Shown here piece by piece: positions 15,203-22,962 of a DNA stretch of 24,937 nucleotides. Origin of the DNA: JAAYRG01 sp964643255. Its GTDB lineage: Bacteria; Bacillota; Clostridia; Lachnospirales; Lachnospiraceae. Location: the NCBI GenBank assembly GCA_964643255.1, contig CAZXSM010000027.1:1-24937 (forward strand). Reading direction: 5' to 3'. Under the pieces are notes generated by a model, which was given only the letters and a program-made list of their open reading frames with translations, made no database searches and was not told the DNA's origin. Each line of letters starts with the position of its first letter. Within the stretch, counting starts at the first letter, position 1. Made by a program: the position numbers and the translations under genes.

Positions 15203-15552
15203 AAGCTATAAGCTCCTTACTTAATTTGTTATTTATTATATCTTTTTATATGAAAATACTTTAAATAATTTTTATATTATTAGTTCATAAAGATAAACTA
15301 GTTTTTCTAAGGATAACATAATCTCTTAATTATGTAAAAGTAATAAAGATTCTCCAATAAACTTTTATGAGGTGGAATTTGACTTAGGTATATAACTTAT
15401 AACTAGATCTCTAAAAACAAAAAACCACTAACTTTATGAGTCCTGTACACTATAGTGACCCCAAAAAGTTAGTGGTTTTATTAATATACTTATATGTTAA
15501 AGCAACTCCGAATGCTTTAATCATTATTAATTGTTTCCATATTTAACAATTA
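15203..15552. other. 350-base intergenic region between the metallopeptidase and the P-loop gene
   Basis: No gene seen. The right part holds the large hairpin at 15421-15479. The rest (15203-15410) is AT-rich and should contain the metallopeptidase promoter, but no hexamer pair stands out. Confidence 0.6.
15410..15479 (-). terminator. Large-hairpin terminator of the P-loop gene; loop and right arm resemble an IS3-family end
   Basis: AAAACCACTAACTTT (15421-15435) pairs perfectly with AAAGTTAGTGGTTTT (15465-15479), 15 pairs around a 29-base loop. On the minus strand the stem runs into a T-rich tract, so it ends transcription from the right. The loop contains the palindrome CACTATAGTG (15449-15458). 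The stretch GTGACCCCAAAAAGTTAG is reminiscent of IS3-family terminal repeats. Confidence 0.7.
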
Positions 15553-16893
15553 TTATCCAAGCTTATGCTCTTTTACAAAATCATTAATTACATCTTCAAG
15601 GTTTGGACTAGATACTTCATCTAATTCGTAATGTACACGTGTATATGGCTTATCGATATTAATAACCCTACTTAAATCAATAGGAGTTCCAATAATAACA
15701 GCGTCACACTCAGTTCTATCAATTGTTTCTTCAAGATCTTTTAATTGTTGTTCACCATATCCCATTGCAGGAAGTAATTGACCGATATTTGGATATTTCT
15801 CAAATGTATCTTTCAATGTTCCAACTGTATAAGGACGTGGGTCAACTAGTTCTTCCACACCAGCTCTTTCAGCTGCAACTGTACCTGCTCCAATACTCAT
15901 TTCACCATGAGTTAAAGTTGGCCCATCTTCAACAACTAATACTCTCTTACCTCTTATTATATCTGGATTATCTACACTTATCTTGGAATCTGCTTTAATA
16001 ACAAGAGCATTTGGATTTACTTTACTAATATTTTCTTCAACTGTTGCAATGCCTTCCTGGCTAGCGCTATCAACCTTGTTTATTACCGCTACATCAGCTA
16101 GTCTTAAACTTACTTCTCCTGGGTAATAGCTTAGTCCATGGCCTGGACGATGAGGATCTACTATAGTTATTGCCAAGTCTTCCTTATAGAATGAGAAGTC
16201 ATTATTTCCACCATCCCATAATATCACGTCACAACCGTCAGGATCATTTTCAGCTTCACGAAGTATTGCTTCATAATCAACACCAGCATAAATAACATTA
16301 CCACGTTCTACATGAGGTTCATATTCTTCCATTTCTTCAATTGTGCATTTGTGTTTTTTCAAGTCTTCTACTGTTGCAAACCTTTGTACTTTTTGAGCTA
16401 CTAAATCACCGTAAGGCATTGGGTGTCTAATTGCTATAACCTTAAGTCCCTTTTCCATTAATAACTCAATAACTTTTCTAGAAGTTTGACTTTTGCCTGC
16501 TCCTGTACGTACAGCACAAACTGAAATTACTGGCTTAGTACTTTTTACCTGAGTATTTTTAGGACCTAAAAGAGAGAAATCCGCTCCGGCTGCATTAACA
16601 ATTGCAGAAATGTTCATTAAATCTTGATAGTTTACATCACTATATGCAAAAACACATTCATCAACATTAAATTTTTTAATTAATTCTTCTATTTTATCTT
16701 GTGAATAAATCGTTATTCCCTCAGGATATAAGCTTCCTGCTAATTCTGCTGGATACTTCCTGCCATCTATATCTGGTATTTGAGCTGCTGTAAAAGCCAC
16801 CACATTATAATGGTCGTTATCCCTATAAACTGTATTGAAGTTATGAAAATCACGGCCAGCTGCACCTATTATGATTATGTTTTTCTTCTTCAT
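15553..16893 (-). CDS. Cyclic 2,3-diphosphoglycerate synthetase-like P-loop protein (COG2403 type)
   Basis: Cytoplasmic P-loop NTPase resembling archaeal cyclic 2,3-diphosphoglycerate synthetase. In bacteria the function is not established. The 446 residues start with a Rossmann-like domain (NIIIIGAAGRDFHNFN, residues 5-20), then the nucleotide-binding domain with Walker A RTGAGKSQTS (129-138), RHPMPYGDL, DVILWDGGNNDFSFY, the conserved DPHRPGHGLSYYPGE stretch, and NKVDSA as guanine-type specificity motif. The frame is open from an ATG at 16920, but that codon has no ribosome binding site. The ATG at 16893 has AAGGGAG at the right distance, so I start there. It has its own promoter (16957-16985) and terminator. 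I infer a link to the energy metabolism of its neighbours only from position. Confidence 0.85.
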   Translation of the reverse strand: MKKKNIIIIGAAGRDFHNFNTVYRDNDHYNVVAFTAAQIPDIDGRKYPAELAGSLYPEGITIYSQDKIEELIKKFNVDECVFAYSDVNYQDLMNISAIVNAAGADFSLLGPKNTQVKSTKPVISVCAVRTGAGKSQTSRKVIELLMEKGLKVIAIRHPMPYGDLVAQKVQRFATVEDLKKHKCTIEEMEEYEPHVERGNVIYAGVDYEAILREAENDPDGCDVILWDGGNNDFSFYKEDLAITIVDPHRPGHGLSYYPGEVSLRLADVAVINKVDSASQEGIATVEENISKVNPNALVIKADSKISVDNPDIIRGKRVLVVEDGPTLTHGEMSIGAGTVAAERAGVEELVDPRPYTVGTLKDTFEKYPNIGQLLPAMGYGEQQLKDLEETIDRTECDAVIIGTPIDLSRVINIDKPYTRVHYELDEVSSPNLEDVINDFVKEHKLG

Positions 16894-16956
16894 TTGAATA
16901 TCTCCCTTACTATTTTTCATATTTATATTTTCATTTATAAGCTTTCTATTTAAAGT

Positions 16957-16985
16957 ATTTTACACCCTTGAGAAAAATATGTAAA
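16957..16985 (-). promoter_or_regulatory. Sigma-A promoter of the P-loop gene
   Basis: On the minus strand TTTACA (16980-16985), exactly 17 bases, TAAAAT (16957-16962). Each hexamer has one mismatch to consensus. It lies in the gap after the flavoprotein gene, so the two genes need not share a transcript, although no terminator separates them. Confidence 0.6.
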
Positions 16986-17058
16986 GAAATTATTTGATTT
17001 AAATGTATATTTATTAATAAAAATGAAATTTTATCTATTAAATGTTATCTAATATTTC

Positions 17059-18402
17059 TTATTTTTCTTGTTTTCCTAAAGCTGCTAGTAGTTTAACTGC
17101 TGCATAATAAATCGGATCCCTAGCAGCAGAATATGGAGGCGAATAAGCAAGATCCATATACATTAAATCTTCTGCCTTTCCATTTAAGGTTATTGCTGCT
17201 ACTATCACATCAAGTCTCTTATCTGCACCTTCATAACCAATTACCTGTCCACCTAATAATCTTCCGTCCTTTTTATCAGCCACAAGTTTAATAACTATAG
17301 GTTTCCCACCCATAAATTGTGGTTTATTTAAGTTATGGCTTGTTGCAGTAACATAGTCATAGCCTTGTTCTTTAGCTTCCTCTTCGTTTAATCCTGTTTG
17401 TCCAACAGTCAGGTCGAATATTCTATAAATTCCAGTTCCTAAAACCCCTTTGAATTCTACTTCTTTGCCACTAATATTGCTACCTGCAATTATCCCTGTT
17501 TTGTTAGCTGTTGTGCCAAGAGGTCTATACATATTCTTACCAGTTACTCTATTGTAAACTTCAGTACAATCCCCACAACTGTAGATGTCTTTTATGTTTG
17601 TCTGCATATATTTATCAACTTTTATAGCACCACTTTCTCCAAGTTCTATTCCTGCTTTTTTAGCCAAATCAACATTTGCTTCTACCCCTGTCGCAAGTAA
17701 AACTATATCAGCCTCTACACTTCTACCATCTCCTAGAACTATACCCTTATCATTTATTTCCTCACTTGATGTGTTGGAGTACACTTTTACATCATTTTCT
17801 TTTAAATGGTCCTCAATAATTGGAGTTAATTCACTATCTATACCCTTTGAAATTGAAAACATTTCAACTATAGAAACTTCCATGCCAAGGTTTTTAAAGC
17901 TCTCTGCCATTTCCAATCCAATGAAACCACCACCTATAACTGCTGCCTTCTTTGGTTTTTCATTTTTTATAAATGAATTAATTTTATTCATATGATTAAT
18001 ATTTCTTAATATAAATACATTGCTTTGATTAATACCTTTTATTCTAGGAACCTTTGCTACTGCTCCTGTTGATATTATAAGTTTGTCATATGAATTTTGA
18101 AAGACATGATCTGTTACAAGGTTTTTAACCATAATAGTTTTTTCATCTGAATTTATTGACATTACTTCATGGCTTATAAAGATATCAATATCTCTATTTT
18201 TCTTGAAGTTTTCAGGACCTCTTGGAACAATTCCTTCAACTTCATCAATTTCACCACTAATATAATACGGCATTCCACATCCTACATATGAAATATATTT
18301 ATCTTTTTCATATACTACTATTTCTGCATCTTTATGGTTTCTTCTTATTTCTGTTGCAGCGGATGTTCCTGCTGCAACTGCTCCTATTATAATTACTCGC
18401 AT
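17059..18402 (-). CDS. FAD-dependent pyridine nucleotide-disulfide oxidoreductase, CoA-disulfide reductase / NADH oxidase type
   Basis: Cytoplasmic flavoprotein of 447 residues, predicted to use NAD(P)H to reduce CoA-disulfide, polysulfide or oxygen. The N-terminal FAD site is GAVAAGTSAA (7-16). The single redox cysteine is Cys42 in YVGCGMPYY, the arrangement of the CoA-disulfide reductase/Nox branch rather than the CxxxxC pair of lipoamide dehydrogenase. The NAD(P) site is IGGGFIGLEMAE (156-167), the second FAD motif is YSCGDC (274-279), and the C-terminal dimerisation domain has AYSPPYS with Tyr420 and Tyr424, typical of CoA-disulfide reductases. There is no rhodanese domain. AAGGAG precedes the ATG. 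Oxidase and disulfide reductase activities cannot be told apart by sequence alone; both suit an anaerobe's oxygen and thiol defence. Confidence 0.9.
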   Translation of the reverse strand: MRVIIIGAVAAGTSAATEIRRNHKDAEIVVYEKDKYISYVGCGMPYYISGEIDEVEGIVPRGPENFKKNRDIDIFISHEVMSINSDEKTIMVKNLVTDHVFQNSYDKLIISTGAVAKVPRIKGINQSNVFILRNINHMNKINSFIKNEKPKKAAVIGGGFIGLEMAESFKNLGMEVSIVEMFSISKGIDSELTPIIEDHLKENDVKVYSNTSSEEINDKGIVLGDGRSVEADIVLLATGVEANVDLAKKAGIELGESGAIKVDKYMQTNIKDIYSCGDCTEVYNRVTGKNMYRPLGTTANKTGIIAGSNISGKEVEFKGVLGTGIYRIFDLTVGQTGLNEEEAKEQGYDYVTATSHNLNKPQFMGGKPIVIKLVADKKDGRLLGGQVIGYEGADKRLDVIVAAITLNGKAEDLMYMDLAYSPPYSAARDPIYYAAVKLLAALGKQEK

Positions 18403-18440
18403 AATAATCTCCTTTCCAACTAATTTAGTTTATACCTCTA

Positions 18441-18475
18441 TATCTTATCTTTATCTTATCATACTATTTGGTATG
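18441..18475. promoter_or_regulatory. Direct repeat and inverted repeat upstream of the flavoprotein gene
   Basis: TATCTTATC occurs twice with an 11-base period (18441-18449 and 18452-18460), adjoining an inverted repeat CATAC-N6-GTATG (18460-18475). This lies about 40-75 bases before the start of the flavoprotein gene and is a plausible regulator site. No confident promoter hexamers were found. Confidence 0.35.
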
Positions 18476-18507
18476 TTTTTATATATTTTTTACTATTTAA
18501 CAACCTT

Positions 18508-18542
18508 AAAAGGCTTCCCACTTTATTGTGGAAAGCCCTTTT
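18508..18542 (-). terminator. Intrinsic terminator after korB
   Basis: On the minus strand GCTTTCCAC and GTGGGAAGC pair (one G-U) around a 6-base loop, extended by A/T pairs and followed by a short T-tract. It is about 65 bases after the korB stop. The plus strand can form a similar structure. Confidence 0.7.
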
Positions 18543-18608
18543 AAAATTCTAGATTAATTATTCCTATTGTATAAATAGATTTTCATGTTTGCTAACAAGC
18601 TCCAAACC

Positions 18609-19454
18609 CTAAACAAACTCTTTTATTAAGCTATTAATTACTTCTTTATCAGGCTTAATATCTAGTAATGGCTTACCTTGTGATAATACTTCGTGTTTAT
18701 CATGGAAGTTTGGTTTGTCTTCTTTATAAAATATCCCTATTGGAAGAGAATCATCTGATTCCATTGTTTTTTCAATTGCCATCATTTTATTAGATGGATC
18801 ATAGCTTTCATCTAGTTTATACACTCTATCATTATAATATTTATATGTATTGATTTTATTAAATGATGGACAAGGTTGAAAAATATCAACTATTGCGTAG
18901 CCAGGATAATTTATTGCTTCTTTCATTATAGAAACAAGATGGTCTTGTTCCCCGCTAAAGGCTCTAGCAACAAAACCTGCACCTGAAACAATAGCCACTG
19001 CTAAGGGGTTAATTGGTTGGCTAAGATTTCCATCAGTTTGAACAGGTGTAACTTGCCCTGCTGCTGTTGTTGGAGATGCCTGACCTTTTGTTAGACCATA
19101 TATTTGGTTATTATGTACAAAGTGTGTGATATCAACATTTCTACGTATATTATGTAAGAAATGATTACCTCCCTCACCATAAGAATCCCCATCACCTGTG
19201 TTTACAATAACAGTTAGGTCTTCATTGGCAATCTTAGCTGCTACAGCTGCAGGAAGTGACCTTCCATGCAAACCGCAAAAACTATTTGCACTAATATATT
19301 GAGGAGTTTTTGCAGCCTGACCAATACCAGCTGCCATTAATACTTCATGAGGTTCTTTTCCTAGTTCTTCTAAGGCAGTTTTCAATGCGCTTAGTATGGC
19401 AAAGTTACCACACCCTGGACACCATGCAGTTTCAAATGTTTTGAATTTAGTCAT
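18609..19454 (-). CDS. korB: 2-oxoacid:ferredoxin oxidoreductase, beta subunit
   Basis: Thiamine-diphosphate-binding subunit of an oxygen-sensitive enzyme that oxidatively decarboxylates 2-oxoacids to acyl-CoA and reduces ferredoxin. The 281 residues carry the thiamine-diphosphate motif GDGDSYGEGGNHFLHNIRRN (87-106) with NNQIYGLTKGQASPTT (115-130). Four cysteines, Cys12 and Cys15 (WCPGCGN), Cys60 and Cys195, fit the single 4Fe-4S cluster of the family. Its ATG overlaps the stop of the alpha-subunit gene by one base (TAATG), and GGGAGGT lies within the preceding gene. The substrate is not fixed by sequence; 2-oxoglutarate, branched-chain 2-oxoacids or pyruvate are possible. Confidence 0.93.
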   Translation of the reverse strand: MTKFKTFETAWCPGCGNFAILSALKTALEELGKEPHEVLMAAGIGQAAKTPQYISANSFCGLHGRSLPAAVAAKIANEDLTVIVNTGDGDSYGEGGNHFLHNIRRNVDITHFVHNNQIYGLTKGQASPTTAAGQVTPVQTDGNLSQPINPLAVAIVSGAGFVARAFSGEQDHLVSIMKEAINYPGYAIVDIFQPCPSFNKINTYKYYNDRVYKLDESYDPSNKMMAIEKTMESDDSLPIGIFYKEDKPNFHDKHEVLSQGKPLLDIKPDKEVINSLIKEFV

Positions 19455-21124
19455 TATCTACTACCTCCCTTTAGAATTTCATCTACTATCTCTTCACCAG
19501 TTATTTGTCTACCATCATATTTCAATATGCTATCTGTGCAAGTTATTCCTGTTGTTTCTCTAACAAGGCCTGCTAGTTGGCCAGTAGCATTTTGTTCTAC
19601 ATTTATAATATTGGTTGCGCCTTTTGCTTTTTCTTCTAGTTTCTTTCTTGGTAGGGGATAAATATCACCAAAAACTAAGGCTCCGTATTTATCATTTCCT
19701 GTCTTGTTTAGGTTTGAGATTGCTTCCTTTATTGGTCCATAGGTTGAACCCCAACCGATTAATAAGGTATTACAATCTTCTTCACCTATAAATACTGGCT
19801 CTTGTAATTCTTCTTGAAGCTTTTCTAACTTCTTCATTCTTTTATCTACCATTTTAACTCGAGTTTCGGCAGATTCTGTAATCCATCCTCTTTCATCATG
19901 CTCATCACTATCAGCAGCAACAAGATGATTTGTTTTTCCAGGTATAAGTCTTTTTGAAATTCCATCTTCTGAGTAACGATATCTCAAGTATTCCCCTTGG
20001 ATATCTTCTCCTGTTGATGGTTCTTCTATTGTAATATTACTTATGTCAAATGGATTTATTGTTGATGTTCCATCTGCAATATATTGATCACTTAATATAA
20101 TTACTGGAATTTGATATTTTTCTGCCATATTTAAGGCTCTAGCAGTTTGATAAAAGGCATCCTCTTGATTCCTTATCGCTATTACCATTCTTGGGAACTC
20201 ACCTTGAGAAGCAGATATAACAAATTTCAAATCACTTTGTTCTGTTCTTGTAGGTAGTCCAGTAGCTGGTCCAGGTCTTTGAACATTAACATAAACAACT
20301 GGAATTTCTGCAATCCCTGCCAGTCCTATTGATTCTACCTTTAGAGAAAAGCCGCCTCCTGAAGTTCCTGTCATAGCCTTTGCTCCTGCAAACGAAGCTC
20401 CAATTGCCATGTTGGCTGCTGCTATTTCATCTTCTGCTTGTTCCACAACAATTCCTGTTTCTTTGCTTTTAGATGCTAAATATTCCATAATTGATGTGGA
20501 TGGAGACATGGGGTAGGCTGAGTAAAACTTAAGACCTCCCGCAAGTGCCCCTAAGGCTAGTGCCTGATTACCAGAAATTATCATATGGTCACTATAATTG
20601 CCTTGTAGTTTTTTATATTTACTTTCGACGCTATCAAATCCAAGTTTAATGGCCTCTACGTTTATTCCTACATACTCTTCTTTTAAAGATGTTCTCATAA
20701 CTTCTTCGGCATTATCTATGTTTTCGCCAAAAAGTTTTAGAACTACACCTATGGATATACTTCCTGCTACCCTAGGGTTACCAATCTCTTTAGCCATTTC
20801 GTTCATATTTAAGCTTATAGCACGAGGATCGTCTGTCTTAATGCTTGAATCACTTAGAATAAATCCATTATCTCTTAGTTCATCCTTATGTAATAATATA
20901 GTTTCGTCATTCAGTGCTATTATGCCATCAAGAACATTGCTATGTGAGTTGATTTCTTCATTGCTAAAACGTACAATAGAAAAATTATGTCCGCCACGAA
21001 CTCGTGACATGAAATCTCTTATTGTATAAACAAAGTAACCAGATTTCTTAAGAAATTTCTCTAACATATCAACTGTTGTATCAATACCTTGACCAGCTGC
21101 ACCACCTATTAACAAATTGTACAT
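19454..21124 (-). CDS. korA: 2-oxoacid:ferredoxin oxidoreductase, fused gamma-alpha subunit
   Basis: Partner of the beta subunit, forming the cytoplasmic 2-oxoacid:ferredoxin oxidoreductase. The 556 residues are an N-terminal gamma domain (about 1-170, GGAAGQGID and SRVRGGHNFSIV) fused to the alpha subunit (about 183-556, GNQALALGALAGG, SAYPMSPSTS, QAEDEIAAANMAIGASFAGAK in two conserved stretches, and GTSGGGFSLK). The fused arrangement is typical of KorA-type enzymes. The frame extends 10 codons further upstream, but AGGAGG lies 7 bases before the ATG at 21122-21124, giving MYNLLIGG, so I start there. No separate ferredoxin-like delta gene is present in this locus, so an external ferredoxin must accept the electrons. 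Confidence 0.93.
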   Translation of the reverse strand: MYNLLIGGAAGQGIDTTVDMLEKFLKKSGYFVYTIRDFMSRVRGGHNFSIVRFSNEEINSHSNVLDGIIALNDETILLHKDELRDNGFILSDSSIKTDDPRAISLNMNEMAKEIGNPRVAGSISIGVVLKLFGENIDNAEEVMRTSLKEEYVGINVEAIKLGFDSVESKYKKLQGNYSDHMIISGNQALALGALAGGLKFYSAYPMSPSTSIMEYLASKSKETGIVVEQAEDEIAAANMAIGASFAGAKAMTGTSGGGFSLKVESIGLAGIAEIPVVYVNVQRPGPATGLPTRTEQSDLKFVISASQGEFPRMVIAIRNQEDAFYQTARALNMAEKYQIPVIILSDQYIADGTSTINPFDISNITIEEPSTGEDIQGEYLRYRYSEDGISKRLIPGKTNHLVAADSDEHDERGWITESAETRVKMVDKRMKKLEKLQEELQEPVFIGEEDCNTLLIGWGSTYGPIKEAISNLNKTGNDKYGALVFGDIYPLPRKKLEEKAKGATNIINVEQNATGQLAGLVRETTGITCTDSILKYDGRQITGEEIVDEILKGGSR

Positions 21125-21170
21125 GTAACGCCTCCTTTTTTTCTTTAATATCAATATTATATACCATTTA

Positions 21171-21198
21171 ATTATACCATATATAACAAATCAAACAA
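21171..21198 (-). promoter_or_regulatory. Candidate sigma-A promoter of korAB
   Basis: On the minus strand TTGTTT (21193-21198), 16 bases, TATAAT (21171-21176), about 47 bases before the korA start. The -10 is perfect and the -35 has three mismatches. Confidence 0.45.
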
Positions 21199-21265
21199 AA
21201 CATATAATTTGAAAATAATCTAAATGCATAGAAACTCTATTCAGCATCTTTGTAAAGCTTAGAAC

Positions 21266-21302
21266 AATAATCCCCTAATTCCATAGGAATTAGGGGATTA
21301 TT
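21266..21302 (-). terminator. Intrinsic terminator after the four-PepSY gene
   Basis: AATAATCCCCTAATTCC (21266-21282) pairs perfectly with GGAATTAGGGGATTATT (21286-21302), 17 pairs with a 3-base loop, 12 bases after the stop codon. The T-tract is largely within the stem end (ATTATTGTT on the minus strand). It insulates korAB from the sigma/PepSY locus. Confidence 0.85.
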
Positions 21303-21314
21303 TTATCAAAATTC

Positions 21315-22856
21315 TTAATCATCATCTACTTCGAAATCAATAATTTCGCCAGTAATGGCATCAATTTCGATTTCATATTCTTTATTGGCATTTTCTATCT
21401 CAATTTCATATTTACCATCATCTAGTTCAAAATCAACTATTGTTCCACCACCTGTTTTATCTAAGGCTATTTTCTTTGCTTGGTCTGCACTTATAGATTT
21501 ACTTGCAGAGGAATCTTTATAATCATCATCATAGTCCATTTCAAACTTAATTATTTTTCCAGTAGAAGCTGAAATTTCGATTTCATATTCTTTGTTACCA
21601 TTTTCTATTTCAATTTCATATTTACCATCATCTAGTTCAAAATCAACTATTGTTCCACCACCTGTTTTATCTAAGGCTATTTTCTTTGCCTGATCTGCAC
21701 TTATAGATTTACTTGCAGTAGTAGCTTTAGGAGCTGTAGTCTTTGATTCAGTTGCTGCTGTTGTCTCAATTGATGGGGAATCTTTATAGTCACCATCATA
21801 GTCTTTTTCAAATTTGATTATTTTACCTGTATAGGCATTAATCTCTAATTCATACTCTGTGGTGCCGTTTATTATCTCAACTTCATATTCATCATCGTCT
21901 AGTTTAAACTTAACTATTGTCCCACCACCTGTCTTTTCTAAAGCTATAGACTGTGCTTCCTCTATGCTTATACGAGAAGTCGTTTCTGAAGTTAACTTAT
22001 CTAGTTTATCATCATCAATTTTATCTTTGTCATAGCTAACTAACTTACCTGTGTATGCATCTAGCTCTATCTCATATTTAAAACCATTTGAGATTATATC
22101 AATTTCATACTCTGGATTATCATCGTCAAAATCGTCTAATTCAAACTTAATTATTTGCCCATTTACTATTTCTAAAGCAATTTCTTTTGCCTTATCGTCT
22201 CCAATATACTCTCTTGCATTTGATACTTCATCATTACTATCCTTTAAATCGTCTAATGCTAAGATATTAGAAAATAATTTGCTAGGATCAATATTTCTTG
22301 CCTCTGCTAATTCAAATAGTTCTTTAATTGTCATGTTTTCAAGGTCATCATAGCTTAATATATCATCTAATCCATGGAGTTTCTTTGCAAGCAATTCACT
22401 ACCTGTATTATTATTATCTAACTCTTTAGAAATTGATTGATTAAGTATAGTAGCCTCAATTTGCTTGTTTTCTAAGTATGCCTTAATTGCTTGGTTAAGT
22501 TTATCAACTATTTTGCTATCTTTAGTTTTATCATCTACAGTTATCATTACAATATTATCTTTGCCACCTGATATATACCCAGATAATACCATTAAGTCAG
22601 CTAGGTCTTCGATTGTATCTTCTAAGTCTTTATCCTTTATTCTAAAGTCTTTCAACATTTCCTTTGCATCATCATTTAATGGATTAACTTGTAATACCTT
22701 ATCAAGTTTAGTTGATACTATTTCTATACTTGGGTTTACATCCAACTTGAATGTATAAGCTGCTTTATTAAACTGTACTCCTACAAACAATATAATTGCA
22801 AGTGCTACTAGGCCCATTAGACCTATTCCTATTTTTTTATTTTTTATCGTTATCAT
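21315..22856 (-). CDS. Membrane protein with RsgI-like extracytoplasmic module and four PepSY domains
   Basis: A 513-residue single-pass protein: about 9 residues inside, a membrane helix at about 10-28, and the rest outside. The first outer domain (about 34-140) is RsgI-like, with KLDVNPSIEIVSTKLDKVL; the Asn41-Pro42 bond matches the self-cleavage site known for RsgI. A helical region (about 150-215) follows, then four PepSY domains at about 218-275, 296-350, 384-441 and 454-510, each ending near Y-E-x-E-I-x-A-x-T-G-K. Domains 3 and 4 are nearly identical. A Thr/Ser/Lys/Ala linker (362-381) lies between domains 2 and 3. The protein is very acidic. It lacks a cytoplasmic part large enough to hold a sigma factor, so it is probably a sensor, decoy or effector rather than an anti-sigma factor. 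It has its own copy of the ECF-type promoter. AAGGAGG lies 10 bases before the ATG. Confidence 0.8.
   Translation of the reverse strand: MITIKNKKIGIGLMGLVALAIILFVGVQFNKAAYTFKLDVNPSIEIVSTKLDKVLQVNPLNDDAKEMLKDFRIKDKDLEDTIEDLADLMVLSGYISGGKDNIVMITVDDKTKDSKIVDKLNQAIKAYLENKQIEATILNQSISKELDNNNTGSELLAKKLHGLDDILSYDDLENMTIKELFELAEARNIDPSKLFSNILALDDLKDSNDEVSNAREYIGDDKAKEIALEIVNGQIIKFELDDFDDDNPEYEIDIISNGFKYEIELDAYTGKLVSYDKDKIDDDKLDKLTSETTSRISIEEAQSIALEKTGGGTIVKFKLDDDEYEVEIINGTTEYELEINAYTGKIIKFEKDYDGDYKDSPSIETTAATESKTTAPKATTASKSISADQAKKIALDKTGGGTIVDFELDDGKYEIEIENGNKEYEIEISASTGKIIKFEMDYDDDYKDSSASKSISADQAKKIALDKTGGGTIVDFELDDGKYEIEIENANKEYEIEIDAITGEIIDFEVDDD
21366..21718. repeat. Recent 210-base tandem duplication of a PepSY unit
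   Basis: Bases from about 21366 to 21508 recur at an offset of exactly 210 bases (about 21576-21718) with only a handful of differences. They encode residues 452-498 and 382-428 of the four-PepSY protein. The 210-base (70-codon) unit keeps frame, so copy number could change without breaking the gene. Confidence 0.9.
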
Positions 22857-22921
22857 AATTCTTAATCCTCCTTGGGGTCTTTTATAGTTTTTAAAATACT
22901 GTTATTTCCCTTTGTAATAAG

Positions 22922-22952
22922 ATAACGTTCGAAAAGTCATTTTTATTGCATC
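22922..22952 (-). promoter_or_regulatory. ECF-type promoter of the four-PepSY gene (copy 2 of a shared motif)
   Basis: On the minus strand TGCAAT (22945-22950), 17 bases, CGTTAT (22922-22927). The 16-base block GATGCAATAAAAATGA (22937-22952) is identical to one upstream of the ECF sigma gene, and the CGTTAT sits at the same distance. The rest of the spacer differs, so this is conserved signal and not simple duplication. It is about 66 bases before the ATG and just after the stop of the upstream anti-sigma gene. Confidence 0.75.
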
Positions 22953-22962
22953 TATTTTAAAA

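Noticed and set aside
15723..15998. 91-codon plus-strand frame opposite the P-loop gene
   Set aside because: Leu/Gln/His-rich shadow with no ribosome binding site or known domain.
17585..17995. 136-codon plus-strand frame opposite the flavoprotein gene
   Set aside because: Antisense to a gene with complete FAD and NAD(P) motifs; no promoter or ribosome binding site.
20598..21029. 143-codon plus-strand frame opposite korA
   Set aside because: Antisense shadow with Ser/Leu-rich composition; no supporting signals.
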